This document shows, one piece after another, positions 30,346 to 42,375 of a stretch of 64,000 nt of DNA. This stretch comes from Metridium senile. Its lineage: Eukaryota > Cnidaria > Anthozoa > Actiniaria > Metridiidae. Each line of letters opens with the position of its first letter. Positions within the stretch are counted from its first letter, which is position 1. A model generated the notes under the pieces. It did not search any database. It was not told the DNA's origin and saw only the letters and a list, made by a program, of their open reading frames with translations. The translations under genes and the position numbers were made by a program. The stretch is taken from positions 11,181,572 to 11,245,571 of the forward strand of contig OX459108.1 of the NCBI GenBank assembly GCA_949775045.1, written 5' to 3'.

Positions 30346-33300
30346 GTAAGAAGCTATACATGAAATCGAAGAAAGTCGAACACTTGAATAGCTGTTGTTT
30401 TGACAGGCTAGCCTTACGCGCGAAAACTATTGTATTGCAACGCAAGGTTAGCCAGGCAGAAACAATAGAATGTCGCCATTTAGATACGGTCTAATATACG
30501 CAAGTATCAATGGACTATTTCACAGTTCTCGTCGATTAACATCAGGCGCCTTCAGTCCGTTGTAATTCACGGAATGTACACATTAATCATCAAACCATTG
30601 AACTACTTAAATATTCCATGGGCCATACACAAAAAATATATAATATAAATATAACTAAAGCATATAATATATTACACGCTAAAGAGGCTGAGGTTGATCG
30701 AAGAGAACTGTTAAAAAGTATATTTGAGGTTTCTTTTATTTTCTTGTTAAAAAATTTATGTTGTGAACACATTACACTGCTTTAAAAGTATGCTCGAAAT
30801 GGTTTGTGTATATATCTATATACCTACTTTATATTGCATGTTATGCAGCCTTATTGTGAAACTACACTGTTAACCGATATATCATTTTAAAGCTTAAGGA
30901 TCTAGGATATCAATTTTGTTTTAATTATTGCGCTTGACGTTGTCATGACAACAGCAGGCCGCTGTAAAAAGGACCTGAAATTCCTTTATTACAGCTGATA
31001 TCTCCAAATCCTTTAGGTGAAAGTTGTTTTGAACTTGTACATGTCTAGTTCCCTACCCGTTCTTGCAATTGATGAAAACTAAAAAAAATATGTAATACGA
31101 AACCTTTAAAATATTTAAAAAATGATTTTTTCTAGATATAAATGGCTTTTCATTACAGTTTTTTCTTAAAATGGATCTACTAAATTTAAACCATAATTGG
31201 AACAAATTACAAAAAAATAAAAAAATCTACCACTTCATTGTGTTCTTATTAATAAAAATACATTTTGTACTCGTCAGAAGGGTCTTGTAAAATTGGCGAT
31301 ATGCGCGCGCGGTCAAAAAAACATTTCGAGCCTCCTTAAACCTTGATATCCAGCGATGTATTCTTCGTATGAATTCAACAATGCAGCCACAATGGTGAAC
31401 ATCACAAAGCACCGTTTTTGTGTCTACTCTTTGACTAACATTACCAGAAATCTAAGACATTTTACGTCCGCGATATTATGACCAGCGGTCTACTGGCAGT
31501 CCAGAATTATCCTCGAATTTCTATCGAAATAAATCAATTTATCAAAACCAAACTATTATAAGTTTGTTTAGAAGTACCAAGCGCTTCTGGTGCAGTTGAT
31601 ATATTTAAAATTGAAGCGCCCGCTTACGCTCGGCATAGAATAATTCGAACGAATTAGGTCACTTAGAAAATTTCAAAAGGACACAGGAAGCCCATTCTTA
31701 TGAACTTTGAATTTTGAATTTCCCGCTTAAGAAGCCTTCGGATTCTTTAAACAGCGGAATTACACGTAAAATCACCAGGCTACTAAGCTGTAAACATTGC
31801 AATCGACTCGACGATCGAAACAAGCTTCTTTGCAGGATTTATCGGTCATTTTTTATGATATTTTGGTGTAAAATGGAAATTTTTAAAACTAAAAAATCAT
31901 CACTTTTTACTGTTAATCTGCGTCATTGGTGTATTACTTGGAAAGACTTCTAAAACAGCATTTTAAAGCACGTAATCTCAGGAGCATTTTAAGAAGGCGG
32001 CAAGGATAGATCCATGTAAACTATCGATGGCAGGCGATGCTGAACACAAGGTAAATTACACATTTTTCGCTGAAATACAGACTAAAGTAAAGCAATTATT
32101 TCTCGATAATGTTATTCCTTCGTGCTGCATATTAAGAAAACTAAATCAAACGTAACTTGCATAAATAAATAGAACTTATACTCGAGTTAAAAGTTAGGAG
32201 GCGGCACCGATAGTACAATGATATTTAGCAAATATATTAGACATTTTCTTTCTGAGCCCATACATTTATCAGTAATTCTGAGCGGCCATTTTTAAATGCC
32301 ACAAATCTAACTTTAGCATGCGGTGACGTCACATGTCTTCGATTTCTGGTAATGATTAACTAAGTACAACCAAGCAAGAAATGAATGTATCAGGAACTAA
32401 TAATAATTTCACAAGCTTGATCGAACTTGTTGACAACTACAGTAGAGTCTAAGTTCTCAGAATTACTGCCAATGTAAGATAACATTACAAGTTATTAATT
32501 CATTTATTGATAAACATTTATTGATAAACTATTATTAAAAGTAACTCTGTCGCTCAATCTTGATTTTTTTAATTGTGATATTTAATTTAATACTTCAGCT
32601 AGGTCAACCAGAACCCGTCGTAACGCGTCCTCTTCAGGCGAAATGGAACAAATCCAAAAACTGGTCGAAAGCTTCTGCTCAAGTAAAAACACTAAGTGCG
32701 CTACAGGACCTCCCGGACCACCAGGAAGGCGAGGTCGCAGAGGGCCAAGAGGAAGGAAAGGGCCGAAAGGAGATATGGGTATGACTGGCCGATTTGGAAA
32801 GAGGGGAATTATGGGTCCCCGTGGTTTGAAAGGGGACAAAGGAGATCCAGGACCACAAGGTATGCCGGGATTGAAGGGGGATCCAGGTCAATCAATATCG
32901 TCTCCAAATGTGGTTATCTCTCCCTCGTCATTGGTCCTTAACCAAACTGAGACAGCAGTCTTCCATTGCTCGTCTACCGGTAATCCTAAACCAAAGTTCA
33001 CATGGACAAAAGTGCGTGGTTCCTCAGCTAGTCTCAGTCCTCTTTCATTTGAACATAAACTTGTGATTTCGAACGTTACATCAAACCATTCTGGAATGTA
33101 CCAATGTCGAGCAAGCAACATTCTTGGCTCTGAACAGCAAACCATACGACTGAATGTGAATTGTAAGTATGGAATACCTTTTAAAGTATTAAAATAATTA
33201 TTAAAATTCAGTCTAATTTTTGACCAAATCATTTCAAATCGAAAAATGGCGACCAATTTGTGTAACTAATTTGACTGACAAGCCTCTTATGCACGTGAAA

Positions 33301-36300
33301 GCTATACTGAGCTCTGACGCCAACACGATGCTAGCCAGACGAGAACAATAGTATATTTTTTATACTTCAAAAAAAAGCGGTCATAAAAATTTCCCAACAA
33401 TTTTTAACATGTTTGTACCTGTTTTACCCATTTAAAAAAACCTGTTATTTTCCTCTAGATGCGCCCCAAGTGTCCTTAGCCAACAAACCAATCTTCGTTC
33501 AGGCAGGCAAAAACATTACATTCCCACGATGTTACGTGATAGGCTCACCACCTCCTAAAGTCATGTGGTCAAGAGCTTCGAGTCCATTACCTCACGGCCG
33601 TACATCGATTCAAAACGGGGACCTTTCTGTTGCTAAACTGAAACTTTCAGATTCGGATATTTACTACTGCAAGGCTGAAAATATTCTGGGTCCCTCTGTT
33701 GGGAGACTACAGTTAGTTGTAGTAAACCCTGTGTTCGCAGTCCAGCCACCAAAAACTGTAGAAACGAAAGAAGGGCTTTCTTTCTCTATGAAATGCACTG
33801 CAACAGGGAGCCCAAAACCAACGATAACGTGGATAAAAAAGGGCGGTAGTCTACCACCACTCGCACGATCAAACATTCGAGAAGGATTGTTAACAGTCAA
33901 CGGTGTTCGAGTAGAAGATGCTGGTGTTTATATCTGCATTGCCTCTATTGCTGAAGTACGCATACAATCGTCCACCAAAGTGAGTGTTAAACGAGGTACG
34001 TGAACAATTTTAGTTGTGCTGTTAGGAAAATATATTTTTAATAAATTTTCAAGAACATTTAGCAAATCAAATGTGGTTTAGCGTTGTCTGTACTCTTATC
34101 GACAGCGATATTCGTCATGACAGTGGTCAAAATGTTGTGGACTCACGACAATACAAACCAAAATAAATGTACAAAAATTAAAATGTCAGTTAACGGACGA
34201 AAAATGACGAATTTGTCACGCATCGAACTCAATGGTTTCTATTCAAGCTACGGAAAATCACACAATTTTCGAAAATGATCTTTTTTCAGCCGGAAAACAA
34301 AGCAAATAAGCTTATTTTGATACAGAAATACAGTAAACTGTTTATCTTGAGAGACTGCTAAGTAAGAATAGTAAAAGTACAAGAACGTCAAACACGGCCG
34401 ATTATAGCTGGGTTCAGGTTTCACCCTTTCAAAAAAATTGCATTATAAATACATTAAAACTGATCGTATAGAAGATTACACAATACCTGATATGTCTAAC
34501 CTTTGTACAGCATTCTAAGTTTTTCAAATCAGTCCTGAACGAATGGTATTGTTCGTCAAAAATGTAATTTTGAGCACGTTTTTTGTTGAAAAGACTACAG
34601 AATTGATTGTAAGTGAAGATTTGCCGAAAAGACTGAACAACGCATAAAATTAAAACGACAACAACTCCGTGACAGCAAAGTTACATTTATTTCAATTTCC
34701 TACTTACAGAAAAGTAATTTTCATTGATAGTTTTATCGATAAACTTGTTTTTAAAATCCTTTTTTGATGAAAAGGTTTTGTGTCGATGACAAACTTTCCC
34801 TCAACTCCGCACGAGTGTTGTGTGACATGATGGCGTAAGCACAGTTTGTCTGTCCTCTTATTTACAACGGTAAATCAACCAATCAGCGCGCGAGAATTCA
34901 TACAAGTGTTGTCAGTAAAAATTAATATTTATTCATCGTCCAAAAAGTAGGTAAGTATTCTAGTTTAGTTTAGTTAATTTATTTGTCACAATTATACAAT
35001 TTCAATATTACAATAAAAGTATTCAAAAAGTATTTTAATAAGTACTTAAAAGTACTTATTGACTGAGTAGGAGGACCGCACGGAAAATATAGTCCCAGTT
35101 GCAAATGAAGAGCTCTTAAGATGTTAGGGGAGTCCTGTCCCTAAATGTCTTTAAAAAGCAGTAATTGCGGATTTAAGGGGGTGTCCTGTACCACTGGGAT
35201 CACCCCCTTGATCCATCCCTGAATATCCCTATATTTATTTCAAAGGACATGGTTGGAGCTGCCACCAAGGCTACTGCTACACGACAAGAACCACACCCAA
35301 CACGTGGAAAGATGCCCGCAAAGATTGCTTGTCCATTGGTGGTGACTTGGCCACCATTAAATCATCGCAGGAGAACAGTTTCGTGGCAAAGTTAGCCGAG
35401 GCACAGTCAAAGGCGTTGTCTATATGGCTAGGTTTGCACCGAGGTTAGTAAAAACCATAAACTGATTGAAAAAATAGATAGATATACATACACCTATTGT
35501 CCTGACTTTTGTATTTTAGTGGAAACGAAATTAATTAAACAAAAGAAAATCACTCAACCGGAACTCTTTCGTTTGTTATTCATTTGTTACTAAATTACTA
35601 ATGTTCTTTTTATGACAACATTCATGCAATTAGGTGTAATCCTTTAGCGGCTCTCCTTTAGTCGATCATTGAGACTGGAAGCAATGAGGTGATACCCACA
35701 TGAAATTTAGCCGTGTGTTCAAAATAAATATTTATTATTGGAAGCTATGCGCTGCTAGAATAGGATTTTTTTTTCTACTAATAGTGAAAAGGGAGGATGG
35801 TTTTTACTATATGTAAAAGAATATAGTACTCAGTATAAGTTTATACGGATGAATTTGAATACATAGAAATGAAGGGGAGTGTACATTTGTGTGTAATCCG
35901 TCACATTTATTAGCTGGCTTTAGCGGTTATTGCAATATTGCACCTACTAAGCGGTCTCAGTTTACCAAAAAAATGCGATTAATATTCAGTATGTAAGCCA
36001 CATAACAATACGTTTGTGGATGTAAATCAGTAAAGGAGAGTCTTACAGATTTGTTTTTGATGATTTTATTTCCCACGAGTATGTGTAACCATTTAGCGTT
36101 AATTTCTGATATCAGTAAAATTTGTTAAAAATAATGTGTTAAAACTGGTTTATCAGTTGTCAAATTTCGATGGAACATGAACTATACTTTATCTTCGACA
36201 ACTTAGTGCAAATTTGATGCTGATCGACCTTGATGATCGGGAACAGTGTAAAATTCAATTTTTTTGTTTACAGATTCGACACGTCAAAAAAATGAATTCA

Positions 36301-37328
36301 ATTTTTGTCAACATTTCGTATTTCGTGTATTTTCTCTAGTTACAAAGCCTTGATTTCTATAATACTTCAGGATGTATTTGTCGTGTACTTGTTTGACATA
36401 TTTCGACCATAAAAGTCAGGCTAGCTCTTAACGTAATTTTATAATTATAGAAGAAACTTTGTTGAATTATTTTCGACAAGCGCATACTCATTTGCATATG
36501 TTAAAGCTTGGTGCAAAAAAATATTTTTGTTATTGCAGAGAGATCATGCGATGTGTTAATTTAATAATTATTTCACATGTATTTCATGTTTAGAATGAAT
36601 TTCGCATCAATATCTATCATTTTATTACATAAAAGTACACATTTCAAATTGTCGGGAAAATCGTGCTTGTGACGCTATTGGGTATCACCTCATTGCTTCC
36701 AGTCTGAGCGATTGCCTTCTTTTTCGATAGTTGTAGTAAATACCATGACCAACTACTGTATTCTACTTTAGAACTTCTGTTCATACATCCAAAGACTCTG
36801 TAGTGGTTGACCATAGTTGTACATGTTGAGGCATAAATAACTTTCTATATCAAATATATTTACAAGATGATGCGATGATTTGTTGATCTGTAGTAACATT
36901 ATTGCTAGCAAAGCAAAGCTAGACCCGAGAATCTCGTTTTTATGGTACGCTCATGGCGTAACTCAATAGGGGCGTTGGGGGGAGGCTTGGTGCTGACTAG
37001 TCACCTCTAGTCATAGGTTACACCCCCTGTCCCCAGTTGTCACCCCCCTCCCCCAGCCAGAACCCGCCCTTGCTAAATTAGTTGATTTCGTTAGTTCAGG
37101 TACGTGGTGAAAGGTTTTTTTTTTTCAGATTCCTCAACAAAGTTTAAATGGGTCGATGGGTCACTATTGTCTACTCAGTACTCCAATTGGTTTAAAGGCG
37201 AGCCTAATGACCTCGCTGAAGAATGTGTTGAGATGTACATCAAATTATCGTCTGGCCGAGAACAATGGAATGACGATCTGTGCTCCAAGAAATATATTGC
37301 TATGTGCGAAAAGCGTGTTACTCAGTAA
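30144..37328 (+). CDS. Gene D: type II membrane collagen-Ig(3)-C-type lectin protein (5 exons)
   Basis: Exons 30144-30345, 32599-33162, 33459-33995, 35246-35443 and 37129-37328 join through four phase-1 introns to 1701 nt (566 aa plus TAA). N-terminal cytoplasmic stub, then a hydrophobic segment (about residues 6-28, GVPLWSFVVHAVVVFVCVG) with no cleavage site, so a type II anchor is predicted. Then about 21 Gly-X-Y triplets (trimer-forming collagen helix), three Ig-like domains with Cys and Trp and Y-x-C signatures, and a CTLD with EPN and WND. The layout recalls membrane collectins, but with Ig repeats inserted. The CTLD exons are paralogs of those in C and E. Joining of Ig and CTLD parts rests on phase match and position; no stop lies at the Ig end. 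Confidence 0.7.
30346..32598 (+). other. Gene D intron 1
   Basis: A 2.25-kb AT-rich intron. A possible TIR element spans about 31438-32357 (CATTACCAGAAATCTAAGAC with the near-complement TCTTCGATTTCTGGTAATG). No exon recognised. Confidence 0.5.
32599..33162 (+). CDS. Gene D exon 2: collagen helix and Ig domain 1
   Basis: Starts with a short basic/Ser segment, then QKLVESFCSSKNTKC (a possible trimerisation/Cys neck), then Gly-X-Y triplets from GPPGPPGRRG to GLKGDPGQS, and the first Ig domain (VFHCSSTGNPKPKFTW ... SGMYQCRASN). Donor T|GTAAGT. Confidence 0.82.
33459..33995 (+). CDS. Gene D exon 3: Ig domains 2 and 3
   Basis: 537 nt, phase 1 both ends. Two I-set-like Ig domains: FPRCYVIGSPPPKVMW ... 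DIYYCKAEN and MKCTATGSPKPTITW ... AGVYICIAS. Two domains in one exon without an intron between them. Confidence 0.85.
33996..35245 (+). other. Gene D intron 3
   Basis: AT-rich, no exon seen. Segment 34530-34870 is an old relative of 62200-62520 (shared pieces such as ATGACAAACTTTCC and ACATGATGGCGT), so it is a dispersed repeat. Confidence 0.5.
35246..35443 (+). CDS. Gene D exon 4: N-terminal half of C-type lectin domain
   Basis: 198 nt, 15 shorter than the paralogs: it opens GHGWSCHQGYCYTT where the others read QK-x-CP-x-GW. The deletion removes the first cysteine of the long-form CTLD, but a new Cys (GWSC) appears three residues later than the lost region. Phase 1 both ends. Confidence 0.75.
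35664..36714. mobile_element. Possible TIR element in gene D CTLD intron
   Basis: ACTGGAAGCAATGAGGTGAT near the left end is mirrored by ATCACCTCATTGCTTCCAGT at the right end. Inverted repeats are about 35 bp. No target duplication could be fixed and no transposase frame is seen. Confidence 0.55.
37129..37328 (+). CDS. Gene D exon 5: C-terminal half of C-type lectin domain
   Basis: Contains DSSTKFKWVDGS, GEPNDLAEEC (EPN), QWNDDLC (WND) and MCEKRVTQ before TAA. ATTAAA polyadenylation signal at 37380-37385, about 50 nt past the stop, in the same position as in C and E. Confidence 0.82.
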
Positions 37329-37609
37329 ATTGCATCTTGTATTTCATGTTGATGCGGATGTAAAGAAATGAAAACTTGAATTAAAATAAGAAATTAACAT
37401 CCATGTTCGGATCTTCATATTTAGACACTCAGGACGCTTTCCATTGAGCAAAAAAAAAAAAAACGGTTTAAAAAATACTTAACTCATTTACGATGTAAAA
37501 TGGAAAGGACTTTTCAAGTTGAACATCAATGTAGAATTTGAATAATAATTTTGTTTTGCACCCCCATTTTTTTCGCTGAACGGAAAGCGCTATGTACTTA
37601 CCATCAACT

Positions 37610-38000
37610 AGTACTGACTTCACCACAACCATCATCATGATCCCAATATCAGCTTTATCGATCTTCTCACTCGCATTACATCAACACCACCATCATAATC
37701 ACCACCATTATCACCATAATCATCATCATCACCACCACCAAATATATCATCATCATAATTACATTTTTTAACATCTTCTCACTCTTACCACCACCACCAC
37801 CATAATCATCATCATCATCATCATATTTTTAACATCTTCTCACTCGCATTATATCGATATCACCACCACCACTAGTACTACCATCATAATCATCCTCCTT
37901 TTTTTATTTTCCCACACGTATTACCTTACCACCACCACCATAATCACCACCATAATCATCATCATCATCATATTTTTTAACATCTTCTCACTCGCATTGC
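37610..38000 (+). repeat. CAT/CCA-rich simple repeat 3' of gene D
   Basis: Irregular CAT, CCA and ATCATC units with recurring CATCTTCTCACTCGCATT. Similar tracts follow genes C (29240-29500) and E (61020-61350), so it belongs to the duplicated 3' flank. Confidence 0.8.
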
Positions 38001-38320
38001 ATTGATATCACAACCATGGTATTTAGTAAGCCCGTCACCACCACCACCACCGCTCCAAGCCCGTCATTAACCCACCCCACCCCTCCCACAGGCAACCCAA
38101 GCAATTCACTTTTATAGTAACGATGTAGGAGGGAAAAAATCCGTATTTTTTATTGAAATAAATTTGAACATACTTCAATCCTGTGTTGTTGTTAAATTTA
38201 TTTGGTGTCATTCTAGGTGGTTTTTGAACGTGTTAGAACATATATTTTTTCTAATTTGTGCCCACCTGTACTAAAATGGACCATTTTTTATATCTCTACT
38301 GTAAAAGTGAATTGCTTCAG

Positions 38321-38448
38321 GTGGTGAAATCTTCTTTGGAGAGCCCGTGCAACAACAAATCGTGGCCATTCCCAAGCCGCCGTACGTGGTGGCGCAAGCA
38401 ACCACCACGGCTGGGGACTTGGGACTGAGGACCATGGAAATGAAATGA
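38321..38448 (+). other. Candidate orphan terminal exon (copy 1)
   Basis: Follows a good acceptor (ATTGCTTCAG) and reads 41 codons in phase 1 to TGA: begins GEIFFGEPVQQQ, then IVAIPKPPYVVAQATT. It is GC-richer than its surroundings. An identical copy lies at 40265-40392. No upstream partner is known and no domain is recognised; it could be an alternative 3' exon or a transposon fragment. Confidence 0.35.
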
Positions 38449-38454
38449 ATCGTC

Positions 38455-39085
38455 ATAAAAATCAATTCAAATGGAAATAAAATAAATCGTCATAAAAATC
38501 AATTCAAAGACCATGAAAATAAAATAAATCGTCACACAAATCAATTCAAAGACCATGGAAATAAAATGAATCGCCATAAAAATCAATTCAAATGGAAATA
38601 AAATGAATCGTCATAAAAATCAATTCAAATGAAAATAAAATGAATCGTCACACAAATCAATTCAAAGACCATGAAAATAAAATGAATCGTCATAAAAATC
38701 AATTCAAATGGAAATAAAATGAATCGTCACACAAATCAATTCAAAGACCATGAAAATAAAATGAATCGTCATAAAAATCAATTTAAATGGAAATAAAATG
38801 AATCGTCATACAAATCAATTCAAAGACCATGAAAATAAAATGAATCGTCATAAAAATCAATTCAAATGGAAATAAAATGAATCGTCATAAAAATCAATTC
38901 AAATGGAAATAAAATGAATCGCCATAAAAATCAATTCAAATGAAAATAAAATGAATCGTCATAAAAATACTGAAATTCAAAGACCATGAAAATCAAAAGA
39001 ATCGTCATAAAAAAAAACAATTCAAATTGAAATAAAATGAATCGTCATAAAAATAAATTCAAAGACAATGATAATAAAATGAGTG
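38455..39085 (+). repeat. Minisatellite, 37-42 bp units (copy 1)
   Basis: Units contain AAATAAAATGAATCGTCATA and AAATCAATTCAAA, some with an inserted GACCATG. The second array is at 40380-40975. Small frames here are artefacts. Confidence 0.9.
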
Positions 39086-40264
39086 TTCGGCCCTTTCATA
39101 TAATTGACAATGTATAATAAATCCTTTATTCCCGTTCAGCACCGAAGTGTAGAACAGCTATAGCTCTACAGGCCTTTTCTTACAGAACTGTTAATATAAT
39201 TATGGAACTCTATCCCTAAAAGTACAACGCAGTTAAATTCAGTTAAACTATTTAAAAATACGCTTTAGAGTAGCCTTATGGCTGACTGGTTAACTGAAAA
39301 GTAGTAATAAAGTAGATTTTTTTAACACAATTATATAGCCTTTTATATGCATTGATATATATATTAGAAATTAGCCGTTAGCTTGATATTAAATTAATAC
39401 TATTTTATTTTTTATTTTAACTCATTTAATAACGAAATGTATTTTGTATTCAATAATTAACTATTATTGTAAATTGTTTCTGAAAAGCCCTTTCTAGGGA
39501 GAATCAATCAACGTATTGTATTGTATATTATATATTTTCTCGGATATTAGTACGGGTTGATATTATATATTTTACGAATTATGTACGTATTTTGCTGAGC
39601 CTCCGGGAGATTGTCATATATATACGGGTTTTAACAAAGTTAATCACCTAAAAGATCATAATATGAAACGTACGTTTTTTAAGAAAATATAGTTATTAAA
39701 ATAATATCCCTTAATTTGTCCTATATAGTGGTTGGGGTGATCGGCGCACATTTCAGGGTTTGAAAACATATTTCCCGTGCGTGACTTTTTATTGAAACCT
39801 TTAAGATCATGACTTGGCTTTTTACTTAAAAATAAGCTTAGCCATATACACCATAAACATAGCACAGTCGAGACTTGTACGGGTTGATATCAAAGCACTA
39901 TCCATAGCAACCACTTACATTAATATGCAGCCAGGGTCAGTTTTTTTTTTTATTATTGATATCACAACCATGGTATTTAGTAAGCCCGTCACCACCACCA
40001 ACACCGCTCCAAGCCCGTCATTAACCCACCCCACCCCTCCCACAGGCAATCCAAGCAATTCACTTTTATAGTAACGATGTAGGGAATATTTTTTATTGAA
40101 ATAAATTTGAACATACTTCAATCCTGTGTTGTTGTTAAATTTATTTGGTGTCATTCTAGGTGGTTTTTGAACGTGTTAGAACATATTTTGTTTTCTAATT
40201 TGTGCCCACCTGTACTAAAATGGACCATTTTTTATATCTCTACTGTAAAAGTGAATTGCTTCAG

Positions 40265-40392
40265 GTGGTGAAATCTTCTTTGGAGAGCCCGTGCAACAAC
40301 AAATCGTGGCCATTCCCAAGCCGCCGTACGTGGTGGCGCAAGCAACCACCACGGCTGGGGACTTGGGACTGAGGACCATGGAAATGAAATGA
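40265..40392 (+). other. Candidate orphan terminal exon (copy 2)
   Basis: Identical in frame and acceptor to 38321-38448, as expected of the recent 1.9-kb duplication. Confidence 0.35.
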
Positions 40393-40975
40393 ATCGTCAT
40401 AAAAATCAATTCAAATGGAAATAAAATAAATCGTCATAAAAATCAATTCAAAGACAATGGAAATAAAATGAATCGTCATAAAAATCAATTCAAAGACAAT
40501 GGAAATAAAATGAATCGCCATAAAAATCAATTCAAATGGAAATAAAATGAATCGCCATAAAATAAATTCAAAGACCATGGAAATAAAATGAATCGCCATA
40601 AAAATCAATTCAAATGGAAATAAAATGAATCGCCATAAAAATATATTCAAATGGAAATAAAATGAATCGCCATAACAATAAATTCAAAGAGCATGGAAAT
40701 AAAATGAATCGCCATAAAAATCAATTCAAATGCAAATAAAATGAATCGTCATAAAAAGCAATTCAAATGGAAATAAAATGAATCGCCATAAAAATATATT
40801 CAAATTGACATAAAATGAATCGTCATAAAAATAAATTCAAATGAAAATAAAATGAATCGTCATAACAATAAATTCAAAGACCAAGGAAATAAAATGAATC
40901 GCCATAAAAATATATTCAAATTGACATAAAATGAATCGCCATAAAAATCAATTCAAAGACAATGATAATAAAATG
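40380..40975 (+). repeat. Minisatellite, 37-42 bp units (copy 2)
   Basis: Same unit as at 38455-39085, with more GCCATAA variants and a different number of copies. Confidence 0.88.
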
Positions 40976-42227
40976 AGTGTTCGGCCCTTTCATATAATTG
41001 ACAATGTATAATAAATACTTTATTCCAGTTCAGCACCGAAGTGTAGAACAGCTATAGCTCTACAGGGCTTTTCTTATAGAGCTGTTAATATAATTATGGA
41101 ACTCTATCCCTAAAAGTACAACGCAGTTAAATTCAGTTAAACTATTTAAAAATACGCTTTAGAGTAGCCTTATGGCTGACTGGTTAACTGAAAAGTAGTA
41201 ATAAAGTAGATTTTTTTAACACAATTATATAGCCTTTTATATGCATTGATATATATATTAGAAACTAGCCGTTAGCTTGATATAAATTAATACTATTTTA
41301 TTTTTTATTTTAACTCATTTAATAACGAAATGTATTTTGTATTCAATAATTAACTATTATTGTAAATTGTTTCTGAAAAGCCCTTTCTAGGGAGAATCAA
41401 TTAACGTATTGTATTGTATATTATATATTTTCTCGGATATTAGTACGGGTTGATATTATATATTTTACGAATGTGTACGTATTTTGCTGAGCCTCCGGGA
41501 GATTGTCATATATATACGGGTTTTAACAAAGTTAATCACCTAAAAGATCATAATATGAAACGTTTTTTAAGAAAATATAGTTATTAAAATAATATCCCTT
41601 AATTTGTCCTATAGTGGTTGGGGTGATCGGCGCACATTTCAGGGTTTGAAAACATATTTCCCGTGCGTGACTTTTTATTGAAACGTTTAAGATCATGACT
41701 TGGCTTTTTACTTAAAAATAAGCTTAGCCATATACACCATAAACATAGCACAGTCGAGACTTGTACGGGTTGATATCAAAGCACTATCCATAGCAACCAC
41801 TTACATTAATATGCAGCCAGGGTCAGTTTATTATTTTTTTATGAACTCTGTGTTACGCTATGTTTACGAATTAATATATATATATATATATAGGTTTTTT
41901 TTTCTTTTCTTTATTTTTCTTTAATTTTAAGAAATTCATCATTTTTATAAAAATATCCAACTAAAAAAATATAAAATAAAAACGTCTGCTACTGTACTCT
42001 ATATTTAACTTTAATATAGTTCATAAATTTACACAAAGCAGTGTGTAATGCCGGTAAACGTCCTTTGATTTGTTATGTTTATTCTATTCAATCTTAAAAC
42101 ATGAAAAAACATGCTTGAACATACAAAAAAACATCCACAACTATCAACAATTTTGTATTTACTTCATTTCGAAGTCGTATTGTAAGTAGTAAACATTGTG
42201 TTAAGTTCATGCCAATTTCTGAACATT

Positions 42228-42375
42228 ATGTTCAAGCAGGTCAATGTTTTTGCGTTGACGGTTTTGTTGCTGGTTGATTTGAGCCAAAGCAATGTATTCA
42301 GAGTGACTTGTGACACTTCAAAGCTCATGGCAAAAGTCGACAAACTGATTCAAGTGGTTGGCGCTAACTTTTCAG
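42228..42375 (+). CDS. Gene E exon 1: signal peptide and linker
   Basis: ATG at 42228; donor TTTTCAG|GTAAT, phase 1. The mature N-terminus begins about SNVFRVTCDTSK. A GTG-started extension upstream in the same frame is not taken because the ATG precedes the hydrophobic core directly. Confidence 0.65.

Larger units (their letters stand above)
38001..41828 (+). repeat. Tandem duplication of about 1.9 kb
   Basis: Copy 1 runs from about 38001 to 39954, copy 2 from about 39955 to 41828. Both start ATTGATATCACAACCATGG and end near GCAGCCAGGGTCAG. They are nearly identical outside the internal minisatellite, whose lengths differ (offset 1944-1954 at the left, 1886 at the right). Confidence 0.9.

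Noticed and set aside
32696..32941. Alternative plus and minus frames over the collagen segment
   Set aside because: Gly-X-Y coding repeats keep other frames open. Only the frame from 32599 gives Gly at every third residue and continues into an Ig domain with correct splice phase.
38271..38465. Minus 64-codon frames identical at 38271 and 40215
   Set aside because: Identity follows from the recent tandem duplication. The plus-strand reading with a splice acceptor is the more plausible coding interpretation and even that is uncertain.
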